The translations under genes were made by a program, and so were the position numbers. 64,000 nucleotides of DNA from Prinsepia uniflora (taxonomy: Eukaryota; Streptophyta; Magnoliopsida; Rosales; Rosaceae). Shown in pieces: positions 11,838 to 23,042 of the stretch (positions within the stretch are counted from its first letter, which is position 1; every line of letters begins with the position of its first letter). The notes under the pieces were generated by a model. The model saw nothing but the letters and a program-made list of their open reading frames with translations. It did no database searches and was not told where the DNA came from. Location: positions 39,402,194 through 39,466,193 of the forward strand of contig CM064870.1 in assembly GCA_032719365.1 (NCBI GenBank), given 5' to 3'.

Positions 11838-13192
11838 CGGAACCTCATCCTAAGGTGCCAACCATGTAAATCCTCCAACAATGCAACCGGAGATTACTGC
11901 ACAACCGATATCTCCCTAAGCTCACTGAGATATCTAAAAACATTGTAACATGTGCCCCAACATCCATAACAGCAATTCTGCAGTATCTTCCTGGCCTTCA
12001 AGCTAGAACTCACTCGGAACACCAACCACGTGTCCTAGAAACCAATCTGTCTTAAGGTCAAAACCTTCTTCATACCAAACAGTTTTGGTTCACCAAACTA
12101 ACAACCAACATAGTACTTGTCAAAGTACTAACTCGCATGTTCCAACCCAATGGGAAGCTGATGCCAAGAAAAAAGTGTGTGAGTCCAAACTCCATCAACA
12201 CTCATGAAATCCATCCAAAGATAGCTAAGGTACATGTCACCAATCCATGCATACCCTGTGGCTCTAGTAAACCAACTGAACTAGGAGGATACTTAAATCT
12301 TACTGAGCCATTCCCTCTCATCGACCACTATAATTGTATGATTGCCACTCGAAGACTTGCAACTAGAAATATCCCTCTTCCAAGCTCCCTAGCAAATACA
12401 ACCTCTAAACGCACTCAGCGTCAAGCGGAACCATCTTATTGCTATCGGGAACTTATCAAACTTATCTCCAACTGAGATGTCATACCATAATAAAGTCACA
12501 AGCCTTTGCTCGTATTGAGCTACCATCAAATCTCGTGCTCATGTCGGAGGAACTTCGCCTCCCTCGTATCTCAATAACACTGGGCCAGAATGAAGTAAGA
12601 AACGTTCCTAGATCATCTCCTAACCCTCGGTAATCTCATCCAAAACCGTAGATAGCACTGTCTTCCATCATCCATGTGCAGATCAATCCGAGAAGCTCAT
12701 TGCTATTTGTACCAAACGCTCATAATGGCAACCCATCGCCTGTACAATCAGCTCAAAGCGTGAGATCCACTGATCGGCCACCTCGGGACCCGATCCACAA
12801 GTACCACTTTCCTGGTAATTTCGTACAACCTTTCTGAAATAAGGTCATCAATAACCCCTGCTGATCCTAGCAGCACATCCATCCCGACCAACCATCGGTC
12901 ATCACTCCAAATAATCACTACCCTAGGGTCCAATCCACCAGTAACTCCACGGCTCCAAGCTGCTGGGTCCATACAACAATCAATCCTACTCGGGATTTGA
13001 ACCCCTAAAACTCGGCATCTAATTCCTAAATGAACCAAAAGGTTAGTTCCTCCTGTTAAACTTTCCTATACTTATCCTCACTCTTAGGTTGATGACGGGT
13101 TGTTGTCGTAGAGACATCGCATCTAAAGAAAAATTATTGTGCATCATCGGTGCGCGACACCACAAAAGAAACTCAGTGCTCTAATACCAAGC
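11838..13192 (-). mobile_element. Element J internal fragment, non-coding
   Basis: This 1355 bp of interior sits between the element I insertion point (11837/11838) and J's own PBS at 13178-13192. The right half matches element I's interior. The longest open frame (about 112 codons from 12137) is antisense, has no recognisable domain and is not preserved in the related copies. I call it the interior of another LARD-like element. Confidence 0.7.
13178..13192 (-). other. Primer-binding site, element J
   Basis: The minus strand reads GCTTGGTATTAGAGC, with one change (C to T) from the Met-tRNA type PBS of the sister elements. It abuts the LTR end TGTCA. Confidence 0.8.
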
Positions 13193-15050
13193 TGACAGGA
13201 CCCATACCTAATCCCCATTGATTAATATGGGAGGACCTATTTTCGTCTGACACCACGTGTCAAACCAGAGATAATACCGTGACCCAAATAAGGTTTCTAG
13301 AGTACGCAGCTTCATGTGTGATGCCTCAGTCTCTACTACAACCCACATCCGCGATCAACTTGAAAGGTATCAAATCCATTTAAAACTATGAGTGGACAAA
13401 AATAAGTAGTTTCAAAAACATTTTGGGAAAATACATTTATACCCTCCAATTAAAAGCATGCATGCATCAGAAAACATGTAATCTCAATTGCTTTCTTAAA
13501 ATCAAATCATATTTCTTTTCAAACCAAAATATGTGAAAACATCTGGACATAAAGCAATAATCGAAAAACATGACCAATCCTCATATCCCACATCTGTCTC
13601 ATCTCGTATCATCATCAGTCACGTCATCCGTGCAACTCGTGTAAATAAGCTCCAGGACAGCTCACGTCCGAGCACGTCTCCATGAACAAATCAACGGCTG
13701 ACGTTCATATAGTCGTGAACAAATCAAAGTTTGATGCCATACATAAGCACTCCTGAGCCGAGCCTCCCACGGCTGCTCGTCAACAAGAAGTGCATCGTGA
13801 CCTCTCCGGGTAAGGACACAGTGCATCCCGGAGAGGAGCAACATATCATAGGGACTGCTCTGGTGAAACACATTCAGAACCAGAGTCACATCAATCTCAA
13901 GAAGATGGTCTCAGTAAAAACAGTTGTCAAACCTCAGAAACACATTTTCACAAACAATTTTCTTTCTAAACAATCATGTGTCTCACCTAGGGTCTCAACC
14001 AAAAACCAAATCTCATAAATCATTTCACCAGCATTTATTTCAAACATCTCAATATGGCCTTTTCCCAAAGCATATCTTTCACAAAGTAGTTTCCATAAAA
14101 CCATCGTAAAACACTATCCATAACTCATTTCACAGATCACAATCTTTCTTTAAAATTCACATGGACTCACACTCGAAGTCAAACATCTTTCCAACAGGGT
14201 CTCAAGCCTGAAACATCATTTCATAAATCCGAAAACCATTTCTAATCCCAATATTCGAATCTAAAAATCATCAATCAAAGCATAATGAAAACTTTTCATT
14301 TCCTAACCATCATTCAAATCACCTTTAGTGAAATCTCAAGCACGTAGAAAACTCGGCTTAAGCACAAAGTATAACATAAAGCATAAATCTCGGAATACGT
14401 GCACAATAACATTTTCCAATAAAATGATCAACAATAATACTTAAATCATTATGCAATCATTGCATTTCAAATCATGATCATAAGATATTTAAAACATTTA
14501 TGCATGCATCACATTTATAAAACAAGGTCCATTCACAAACAGTTCATCCTGTGCGCTCAAAACACAAGCCGTAAGCCAATTCGAAGTCTTCGGAACGTCC
14601 GGGCCCATCCTAATCACACCCAAGGGCCACTATCAATCCATATAACTTCATACAATAAACCCTCAAAAACCCCGAAACCGAAAACGCATCTCGAACACAC
14701 TTCGTAAGGAGAAAAACCTCCAAAACACCTATTTAACGATCTCCAATAGACCTGAAACCACCACCATTGGATTAAGAACGTCAAAATATTTTGTACAAGA
14801 CCAATTTGACCTTGAAATTTGTGCCCATAGGCCCTCACGCGCTGGTCAAAATTCGGTCAACAAAAGTGAACGCTAGTCAACCACTGACATCAGTTGCTGA
14901 CGTGGCACTGACACCCTCTGATACCCTCTGCCATATGGCCCCACCTGCCATGTTGCGTGCTAACGTGGCACTACCATATGTCACCATGCTGATGTCATCC
15001 GATAACGTGGCATGCTGACGTGGCACTGCCATATGTCACCTGCTCAATGA
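13193..15050 (-). mobile_element. Element J 5' LTR, truncated
   Basis: The LTR starts (its 3' end) at 13193 with TGACAGGACCC and is followable through the conserved landmarks: imperfect hairpin at 13246-13264, TATA-like box at 13435-13441, TGCATGC motif near 13457 and an ACGT-core-rich stretch after 14870. It then stops without its TGTAAC end near 15050, where sequence related to the Athila pol of element M begins. The missing about 1 kb of LTR and the missing 3' end of M are best explained by one deletion joining the two. The exact joint is uncertain by some tens of bases. Confidence 0.75.
13435..13441 (-). promoter_or_regulatory. TATA-like box in element J LTR
   Basis: The minus strand reads GGGTATAAATG, at the same distance from the LTR 3' end as in element I. 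Confidence 0.45.
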
Positions 15051-15059
15051 CATAGGGAA

Positions 15060-16330
15060 TTGCTTAGTGACAATAAAGTTAATCAAATTAGTGTATCATG
15101 GATCTATTGCATCAATGCTAAAAATCCGTGTGTGGGGAAACGTCTCTTGCAAGGGCAGGTGATCCTCTTCTTCATTCAATCAATGGATGAGACGATTCAT
15201 ATGATCAGCAACTACATTCTCACTTCCTTCTTGTCCCGAATTTCGAAGTCAAACTGTTGGAGGAGGAGCATCCATCGCAACAATCTAGGTTTTTCATCCT
15301 TCTTGCTCAAAAAGTACTTCAACGCTACGTGATCCATGTAGACGATGACCTTTTTTTGAATCAAGTAACTTTGAAACTTTTCTAGGGAAAAGATGACAGC
15401 AATAAGCTCCTTTTCAGTAGTAGAATAGTTCAATTTGGCATCATTAAGGGTGCGGTTTGTATAGTAGATGACACGAGCAAGTTTGCCGCGTCGCTGTCTC
15501 AAAACAGCACCAACCGTTAAATCTGAAGCATCGCACATAAGTTTGAATGGGAGGTCCCAATTGAGGGGAATAATGATAGGGGTGCTCGTGAGCTTTTCCT
15601 TTAAAGTGTTAAAAGCCTCTCTACATTCCTTATCAAAGTTAAACACAGCATCCTTAGAAGGCAAAGCAAACATCAACCGAGAAACCTTAGAGAAATCCTT
15701 GATGAGCCTCCTGTAAAATCCAGTGTGTCCCAAGAATGATCTAACCTCTTTAACTGTGGTTGGGTAACCATGCTATAAATCACATGGCCCAAGACAATAT
15801 CTTGTTGAACCACAACTCAAATGAATGTCCAACATAGAGAAATCATCCATTAATACCTCAATGATGTCCTCAACCATATCCTAGAAGAAACTCATCATAC
15901 ATCATTGAAATGTGGCTGGTACGTTGCATAGACCAAAGGGCATCCTCCGATAAGCGAATGTTCCATAGAAGCATGTAAATGTCCTCTTCTCTTGTTCTTC
16001 GGGGGAAATTAGAATCTGATTATACCAAGCATATCCATCTAGAAAACAATAACGATAATGACCCGCTAATCGCTCCAACATTTGATCAATAAAAGGCAAG
16101 GGAATGTGATCATTACGAGTGGTAGTGTTGAGCCGTCGGTAATCAATGCATACTCTCCAACCAGTTTGTATCTTTTGAGGCACAAGCTCATCCTTCTCAT
16201 TCTTAACCACGGTAATCCTACTCTTCTTAGGTACTAATTATACTGGACTTACCCATTTAGAATCACTAATTGGATAGATGATTTCCACATCCAAAAGTTT
16301 CAGGACCTATTTCTTGAAAACTTTCTTCAT
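15060..16330 (-). pseudogene. Athila-like pol fragment: reverse transcriptase and RNase H
   Basis: Reading leftward from about 16330, the linker ends in SDSKWVSPV. The RT follows with GWRVCIDYRRLN, PLPFIDQMLERLAGH and RRMPFGLCNVPATFQ. The catalytic site appears as LMDD (15842-15853), where YxDD or FMDD is usual. About 50 codons are missing between LMDD and the tether block SFLGHTGFYRRLIKDFSK. RNase H follows with MCDASDLTVGAVL and TTEKELIAV, so its acidic residues are still readable. The canonical FLDGYSGYNQ block reads FLDGYAWYNQ. Several stops and frame changes occur, and sequence beyond the RNase H decays into non-coding DNA before 15050. Non-functional. Confidence 0.88.
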
Positions 16331-17147
16331 AGGCGGGTTCAACCTTCTTTGTGCCTCTCGGGAGGGCTTGGCATCTTCTTCAAGGAGAATCCTATGCATA
16401 CACTTGGCTAGACTAATCCCCTTGATATCAGCAATAGACCAACCACTAGCCATTTGATGAGTACAAAGGACTTGAACAAGCATGTCTTCCTCGGATGGAC
16501 TAAGATTTGTGGCTATGATGACCGGAAGGGTGTTGTTGCTGCCTAGGTAAGCATACTTGAGATGTTACAGAAGGGGTTTAGGCTCAAGGACATGGGGAGA
16601 GATGTGAGAGGGCAAGGTCTCTATGGTGGTAGAAGGCAAGGCTTCAAAGGGTGCCTTATACTAGTGCATGAAAGGCATGGCGTTGAGATAGAGGAGCTCG
16701 GCTATGACATTGGGGTCTAAGGTATTCTCAAGTTTAGGGGCAGAAATGAGGGTTGTTTCTAGGTCATCTTTCCCACATGAATGTCTTAAGTTCTCATTAA
16801 GAAGAACATCCAAAGTATTCAAAGGGAAATCAATGATAGGTTTCGCTGGATATTACATAGTATCATGTATAAAGAAAGTACGAAGCTCACCTAAAACCCG
16901 AATAGATACTTGTCCATTTTTCACATCAATGAGGCATTCAACTGTGGCCAACAAAGAACATCCAAAGATAATGGAGGCTCTTCATTCTTGTCAATTCTAT
17001 CCATCTTCAAGACATAGAAATCAGAACGGAAGCAAGTATCTTCAATTTGAACCACAATATCCTCAAGTACACCTACAAGGTTGGAAAACAAAGCATTAAC
17101 CAATCTAACTCAAAGATGAGTAGGTTTAAGATCTCCTAAGTTCAAAG
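16331..17147 (-). pseudogene. Athila-like protease C-terminal part and pol linker
   Basis: From 17147 leftward the minus strand encodes LGDLKPTHL and GVLEDIVVQIEDTCF, the second half of an Athila-type aspartic protease. The usual protease-RT linker follows, with LPVIIATNL, HQMASGWSIADIKGIS and PSREAQRRLNPP. Stops and frameshifts interrupt it. The first half of the protease lies at 20744 onward on the other side of solo LTR G, so G split this domain. The target duplication CAAAG (17143-17147 and 20739-20743) confirms the two halves were contiguous. Confidence 0.82.
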
Positions 17148-18009
17148 TGTAACAACTTGTCCCAAATCTACGGATTAATTAAGGACTAATTGAGGGTTAT
17201 CGAGACTAATTGGGAATTAGCTGAGGATTTTTCAGACGGTCAACGTAAAATTACGATTTTGCCCCTAGAAAATGCAAGAAGTTGATTTTTGACCCAAGAG
17301 GTCAAATTCATGAGGACCGAGGACCGTTACGTAGATCGAGATAATACAAGTCCGTAGACAGGCGACACATCGAAATTGGACATCGTACGAGAAAGTTACG
17401 GGTCACTAAGGAAAAATGGGACTATTTACGCTTATCGAGAAAAGTGTACAGTTGGCTTGTTTGGATTGGGTCAAAAATCTGGGTGGCCCAATTTATGAGT
17501 GCAAGTGTCCCTCATCTAATTGGCCTATATACCCATAATTTGGGATCCCATTTGTTCATCGTCATCCTCTTTATTCCCTTACACCTGAAACCTCCACAAA
17601 CCCAAAACCTACCTAAATATCCTTCAAACCTCATCTTCTGTTGTTGGTGTGAATGGGAAAGTGAGAGAGTGAGACCAGACGACCAAGACAGAGGCAACGG
17701 TTTAGACAACTATGCACAGTGGCATGAAAAACAAAGGTAAGCCTTTTTAGGTTCAAATTTTTGGTTTTTTGTTTGGGGCTTTGGGGAAGGTTTCTAACAA
17801 CTGGGTTTTTTTCCTTAGGACTGTGCGAGTGTAAGACCCATGAGCTTGAGAAGCAAGATCGGTGAGCAAGACCCATGAGCTTGGAAAGGTAAGATCGGTG
17901 AACGATCCCACATCGCTCAGGGAAGGAAAGGTGAAGTACCTTATATGTGTGGGCACGTATCTATCTAACACAAGGCCTTTTGGGAGCTCAGTAGATTTGG
18001 GGGGGATTG

Positions 18010-18080
18010 GAACCCCAAAGTTAAGCGAGTTGAGGGTGGTGCAATCCCATGATGGGTGACCTACTGGGAAGTTGCACGTG
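18010..18080 (+). other. 5S rRNA-like block in Cassandra LTR 1
   Basis: It contains AGTTAAGCG (5S A-box region, from 18019), GATGGGTGAC (intermediate element, 18051-18060) and CTGGGAAGT (C-box region, from 18064), in the order and approximate spacing of a plant 5S gene. The first part of a real 5S gene is absent and the middle is diverged, so this is not a 5S rRNA gene. It may still attract RNA polymerase III factors, as proposed for Cassandra. Confidence 0.85.
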
Positions 18081-18404
18081 AGCTCCCGAAAATAAAACCG
18101 TGAGGGCTAGTCCCAAAGCGGACAATATTGTGTTAGATGGGCCGGGTAGTGACAGAATGGCATCAGAGCCAGACCCTGACAGGAAGTGTGCCAGCACGGA
18201 CCTTGGGCCCCAAGGGGGGTGGATTGTAAGACCCGTGAGCTTAAGAAGCAAGATCGGTGAGCAAGACCCGTGAGCTTGGAAAGGTACGATCGGTGAACGA
18301 TCCCACATCGCTCGGGGAGGGAAAGGTGAAGTACCTTATATGTGTGGGCACGTATCTATCTAACACAAGGCCTTTTGGGAGCTCAATGGTTTTGGGGGGG
18401 ATTG

Positions 18405-18475
18405 GAACCCCAAAGTTAAGCGAGTTGAGGCTGGTGCAATCCTATGATGGGTGACCTACTGGGAAGTTACACGTG
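18405..18475 (+). other. 5S rRNA-like block in Cassandra LTR 2
   Basis: The same three boxes occur as in LTR 1: AGTTAAGCG from 18414, GATGGGTGAC at 18446-18455 and CTGGGAAGT from 18459. Between the first two boxes it reads GAGGCTGGTG where LTR 1 has GAGGGTGGTG. Confidence 0.85.
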
Positions 18476-19662
18476 AGCTCCCGAAAACAAAACCATGAGG
18501 GCTGGGCCCAAAGCGGACAAAATTGTGTTAGATGGGCTGGGTAGTGACAGCGAGGCTGTACGATCGAAAACTAGAGGCGGAGGACCCCTAGACGGCCCTA
18601 GGTGCGAGCTTGAAGTTTGGCTGTGGGAGTTTGGATTTGACAGGTACTTTCTAGATGTTTTTGCTTTTTTTGAGGGCTTAGAACGGTTTCTGGGAGTGAG
18701 ACGAGGAGAATGGTCGATGAACGGAGTGTTTTGGTGGTCGAACGGCTGAGTTAGCACAGGTCGGGTCACGGGTCCAGTCGACCCATTGCAGGGAACCGAG
18801 TCAACCCAGCTGGAGATAGACGATGATGACATCATTAAGTGGCAACATCATCTGTTAGAGGTGTCAGGCCACATGGCCAATGGGGTACTACCACGTGGCA
18901 GTTGTTAGGTCTAGTCAACATGTCAGATGTTAGACACATGGACCAATCAGAGGCTCACACGTGGCACATGTCAGACTTGACATGTGTTAGACCTAACAGC
19001 TGTCTGACCTGTCAAGTTTACGTCAGTATGACGTCAGCTGTTGACTTTGAGTGTTGACTGATGACATCACCATTGACTTTTGACCAACATTGATTGGGAA
19101 GTTTAACTAGCATTGACTTTGACCATTGATTGATGACGTCAAGATGAAACCGATCTTGTTCAAAAGGTTTCAACCTTTTGAATCCAATGGTGGTGATTTC
19201 AGGTCGATCGGAGATTGTTTGGTTGGTCAATTTTAGGTTTTTAGCCTAGGGAAACGTGTTTGGGACACGTTGATTTTTCTGAGAGTTTAGAGGGTTTTTT
19301 ATTAGGACTTTTCTAGGTTGGTAGTGACCTTTGAGTGTGTTTTGGACAGGTCCGGATGACCTTGATAGTTCGGTTTAGCCCAAGAGTTTCTTACGGCACA
19401 GCTTGGACGGTCTATGAGTGGACACTTGATCTCTAAATATGATGCATGCATAACTATTTTATATGTTTTATGAGCATGATTTGAGATGCCTTGAGTGCAT
19501 GTGGTATGTATATTTGATTGCGATGTTTTGGCATTCTCGTGAAAATGTGTTCTTGTATGTATTTCAAGATTTATATTTTATGTGATACCTTGGGCTTAGG
19601 CCGGTTTTTATACGTGCTTATGTTTTCAAATGATTTGGACAATGAAATAATTTCGGAATTGG

Positions 19663-19783
19663 TTTATGATATCAGGCTTGAGTTCCAATTGGTTATGATA
19701 TCGGGCTTGAGGCCCAATTGGTTTATGATATCGGGCTTGAGGCCCAATTAGTTTATGATATCGGGCTTGAGACCCAGTTCTGG
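19663..19783 (+). repeat. 30-bp minisatellite in LTR G
   Basis: There are four units on the pattern TTTATGATATCGGGCTTGAG plus CCCAATTGG, the first more diverged. The same repeat occurs in the LTRs of K (five and three units) and, reversed, in solo LTR N. It is located upstream of the TATA-like box. Confidence 0.85.
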
Positions 19784-20479
19784 TTTATGAAATAAGATTT
19801 TGGGTTTGAGACCCTATTGAGATGATTTTGGGCTGAGTCCCTATGAGTTTTAGATTGGATCGAATTCGGGGAATCCTAATTTTATGAAAACGATTTGTGA
19901 AAACTATACCTCGGGCTGAGACACTATTGAAATGGTTTAGACTAGATTTGAGGTATAAATAGTTTTGCAATAATTTTCCACTAGTTTGATTACTGTTTTA
20001 CATATACCATACTTATGATGGATTGTCTCATCCAAATGTCTCATAGTATCCTGGAGTAGTCACATTGCACTGCCAGAGAAGGGCCGCTCCTAGGAGAGGT
20101 TCAGGATCAGGAGTACGAGCATTGCCTGAGAGGGGCTGTTCCAAGGAGAGGCTCAGGTTCAGGATTGCTAAATATTGATATCACCCTGGACAGGGTTCGG
20201 GGAAGGACTTGGACTTGAGACCCCGAGTGGTACGCGTAACCTTAGAACCGTGACATTATTAATTAGACATCAGGGATGCCAAGGATTTGGTTTACTGTTT
20301 TTGACTCATTTGGGCAGAGACCCCACCTGTTTGTTTTTGGGCTAAGACCCTACTGAGGAAATGGCTTTGATTGATAAACGTTTTCACTGAGTTTTAATTT
20401 GAAAAGCCATATGATTTTATTTAAAGAAAGTGGTTGTTATAACTTGTTTTCTGATGCATGCATGCATTTTAGTGAAGGG

Positions 20480-20486
20480 TATAAAT
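20480..20486 (+). promoter_or_regulatory. TATA-like box in solo LTR G
   Basis: GAAGGGTATAAATTG, about 255 bp before the LTR end. The context is conserved in K (28541). Confidence 0.5.
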
Positions 20487-20664
20487 TGTCTTTTCGTGAA
20501 ATGGTTTTATAAACTGTTTATTTCGTCCGCTCACAGCTTTTACTATTTTTGGTACTCTTCAGGTTGATCGCGGATGCGGGCTGTAGTAGAGACCGAGACG
20601 TCACATGCTGCCACAGATCCTAGAGTATTCTGATAGCCCCGAGAGGGTTTAGGTGTATCCCTGG

Positions 20665-20683
20665 TCTGGCACGGCGTGTCAGA
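20665..20683 (+). promoter_or_regulatory. LTR 3'-end hairpin, solo LTR G
   Basis: Arms TCTGGCAC and GTGTCAGA with loop GGC. One G-T pair replaces the A-T pair seen in H, B and D, so pairing in RNA is kept. Confidence 0.6.
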
Positions 20684-20743
20684 CTAGAGCATGGCACATC
20701 TCGCAGTAATCCGGGGGGGATTGAGATGGGTCATGTCACAAAG

Positions 20744-22940
20744 ACTTATAAATGTGGAAAGACATAATGTTAATTAAAGCTCCCGTATCACCTAAACAAT
20801 GTTCAAAACGTTTAGATTGAATGACACAAGGAAGTGAAGGTGCCCCGAGATCGTTAACTTTAGGGGGCATGGAAACTAGGGCTGCCTTGCATGCTTGAGG
20901 TAATTCCACGACATTTGAAGCATAAAACCCTCTTTTTCCAGCAACTAAGTCCTTGATGAGGTTTTCAAAGATGGGCATGTGCTTAAGGATCTTGGGAAAT
21001 GGAAGTGTGATTTGAAGCTTCTACAGCATCTTGATGATCTCATCCTTGAATTCCTCATTGTTCTTGTCTTGGTTTGAAAACCTGCAAGCGAATGGATAAG
21101 ATAAATTATTAGACAACTCAAAAGACACCTTATTACAAAATTTATTCGAATTAGAAGGAGTTTTAGGGTTAGAAAGTCCAGCATGTTGCTGGGGTAGTGC
21201 AGGGATGTCCTCGGTTACTACATGTTGTTCCAATGCTTTGTCTTTGGATTGCAAGGGTTGTTGTTAGGTGCTTGGCCTTGGTGTTCTAGGAACCTTAACT
21301 TGTGCATTTTCATCATGAATGTGAGCTTGAGGTGGTGCCATGTGGATGGTCTCATCCGAGAGAAAAGGAGGGGCAGATTGTGCACAATAGGGTGCTGGAA
21401 TTTCCTAATTGTTCCAGGGCATGTCACTCGGGTAGCTTGCTAAAATTTGATCATATGTTCGAGATTTCTGGAAAATAGGGACCTGGGGGCTTGAAGCTTG
21501 CTTCCTTGGGGTGTATGCTAGGCTAGGAAGTTCGGTGCCACTCCGGAGGGTGATGGCATTAGCGGTTGGTCAATTGGGACCCTTGGGATTCACCATAACT
21601 TGACTGAGGAACTTACTGGGCTCTCTTTGGTTGAGTTGATTGGAAATCTATCCAAGTTGCCTCTCCAAGTTGGCAAAGGAATTCCTAGTCTCATTCATGA
21701 AGGAATTAGTGTTTTCTTGATGAGTTCGAGATTCATTCATGAAAGCATTAGTGTGTCGTGCCATAGCTGCCAGTACATCCTCCCATGACTTATCAATTGA
21801 ACCTTCAGTTGATGAAGTACCTTGGGGCTGTGTAGAAGGGGCAGGAATGTGAGGCTACTGGAATCCAGGGGGTGGCAAGGGATTAGCCATATTTTGGTTG
21901 CTATTCCACCTCAAGTTAGGATGATTCTTCCATCCCCGGTTATAGGAGTTGGAAAAAGGATCGTTCCGGGGCCTTGGAGCATTGTACCCGCCAACATAGA
22001 TGGCTTCACCCACGTACGTACACTCATTAGAAGAGTGACCTTGGACTAAACATACCTCACAAACCATGATACTCTTAGCCTTCTCCTTGCACAATTGCTT
22101 CACCAAAGCCGTGAGTTCAGCAATAGACCCATCTTTGTCACTAGTTTCGGCTAAGGACCTAGATGAGTAGCCTCAGTAACTAAAATGTTTCTCCCATTGA
22201 GCTATCCTCTGAAATGCGACTCGGGCCTTGGTTTCTGTGCCATCTAAGATGCCTTGAGATTAGGAATTCACCATAGTACGATCCCCGGTTCTAAGGACTC
22301 CATAATAGTACATCATGAGATGATGATTCTCAATGTTCTGATGGGGGAAAACAAGTAGCATATCTTTGAACCTTTCCCAATACTCATAAAAGGCTTCATC
22401 TTGGAGTTATCAAGGGTTCATGATCTTAGTCTTAAACTCATTAGTCTTCTCAATAGGGTAGTATTAGGTGAGGAACAAACTAGTCAATTATGTCCAAGTA
22501 TGAATAGAAGCGGGTGCTAGTGAATGGAACCAAGCCTTGGCTCAATCCTAGAGTGAAAAGTTAACCAACCTCAACCTAATTTCATTCTAATTGATCCCAT
22601 CGATACGAAGAGTAGAATAAACTTGGAGAAAGTTCTTGATATGAAGGTGAGGATCTTCCCCAAAGAGTTCATGGAAAGTAGGAAACATGTGAATGGTCCT
22701 GGACTTGAGCTCAAACTTCTCCACTGTGCTTGCATGAAAGGCAATGGGAAATAGGTCCTCGGGCACATGAGGGGCAGCGAACTTCCAAAGGCGTCTAGGG
22801 GGAGGTGGAGGGACTAGAGCACGATCTTGTGGATTAGCCATGGCATGAGGACTTGGTAGTAGGCTCTTGTGAACTGAAGATTGTTGTGAGGGTAGAGTAA
22901 CGCCTTGAGATGTTCCCTCCACTGAAGAGCTGTGTGACAT
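20744..22940 (-). pseudogene. Athila-like gag and protease N-terminal part
   Basis: The likely start is the ATG at 22938-22940 (MSHSSSVEG). After about 60 residues comes an Athila gag core with TFHELFGEDPHLHIKNF, then after stops EYWERFKDMLLVFPHQNI. A CX2CX4HX4C zinc knuckle (CEVCLVQGHSSNEC) lies near 22060. Further left are AGKRGFYASN and the protease active-site region LGDTGALINIM just before solo LTR G cuts in at 20743. At least several in-frame stops and frameshifts are present, so the protein is not made in full. The reading direction and order match the pol fragment at 15060-17147, so all belong to element M. Confidence 0.87.
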
Positions 22941-23012
22941 GTACTAGTACCTTGAAAAACAAACAAATGAAACCATGTTAAGTAATTCCAAACTATATGG
23001 ACACCGCTGAGG

Positions 23013-23030
23013 GACAAGTCGCCAACAACG
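23013..23030 (-). other. Primer-binding site, element M
   Basis: The minus strand reads TGGCACCGTTGTTGGCGA, resembling the tRNA-Asp type PBS (TGGCGCCGTTGCC...) used by Athila elements, with several changes. It lies a few bases inside the LTR end. Confidence 0.7.
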
Positions 23031-23042
23031 GTGCCAAAAAAT

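Larger units (their letters stand above)
17830..18549 (+). mobile_element. Cassandra TRIM element
   Basis: This is a complete terminal-repeat retrotransposon in miniature. Two 325-bp LTRs (17830-18154 and 18225-18549), TGTAAG...TGACA, enclose only 70 bp. The interior has a PBS TGGCATCAGAGCC (18158-18170) and a PPT-like GGGGGGTGGAT just before the second LTR. The target duplication GCGAG is perfect (17825-17829 and 18550-18554). Both LTRs contain a 5S rRNA-derived block, the hallmark of Cassandra. The LTRs differ at only a small number of positions, so it is fairly recent. It codes for nothing and depends on other elements. It lies in the same orientation as its host LTR. Confidence 0.95.
17148..20738 (+). 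mobile_element. Solo LTR G with nested Cassandra
   Basis: This LTR begins TGTAACAACTTG and ends GGGTCATGTCA, flanked by a perfect 5-bp target duplication CAAAG at 17143-17147 and 20739-20743. There is no PBS or interior, so it is a solo LTR left by LTR-LTR recombination. Removing the Cassandra insert (17830-18549 plus one target copy) leaves about 2.87 kb, the normal length for this family. It carries a 30-bp minisatellite (19663-19783), a TATA-like box (20480-20486) and the 3'-end hairpin (20665-20683). It is closest in layout to the LTRs of K. Confidence 0.92.

Noticed and set aside
18010..18080. Possible genuine 5S rRNA gene
   Set aside because: Only the promoter-box half resembles 5S, the start is missing, and it sits inside matched Cassandra LTRs.
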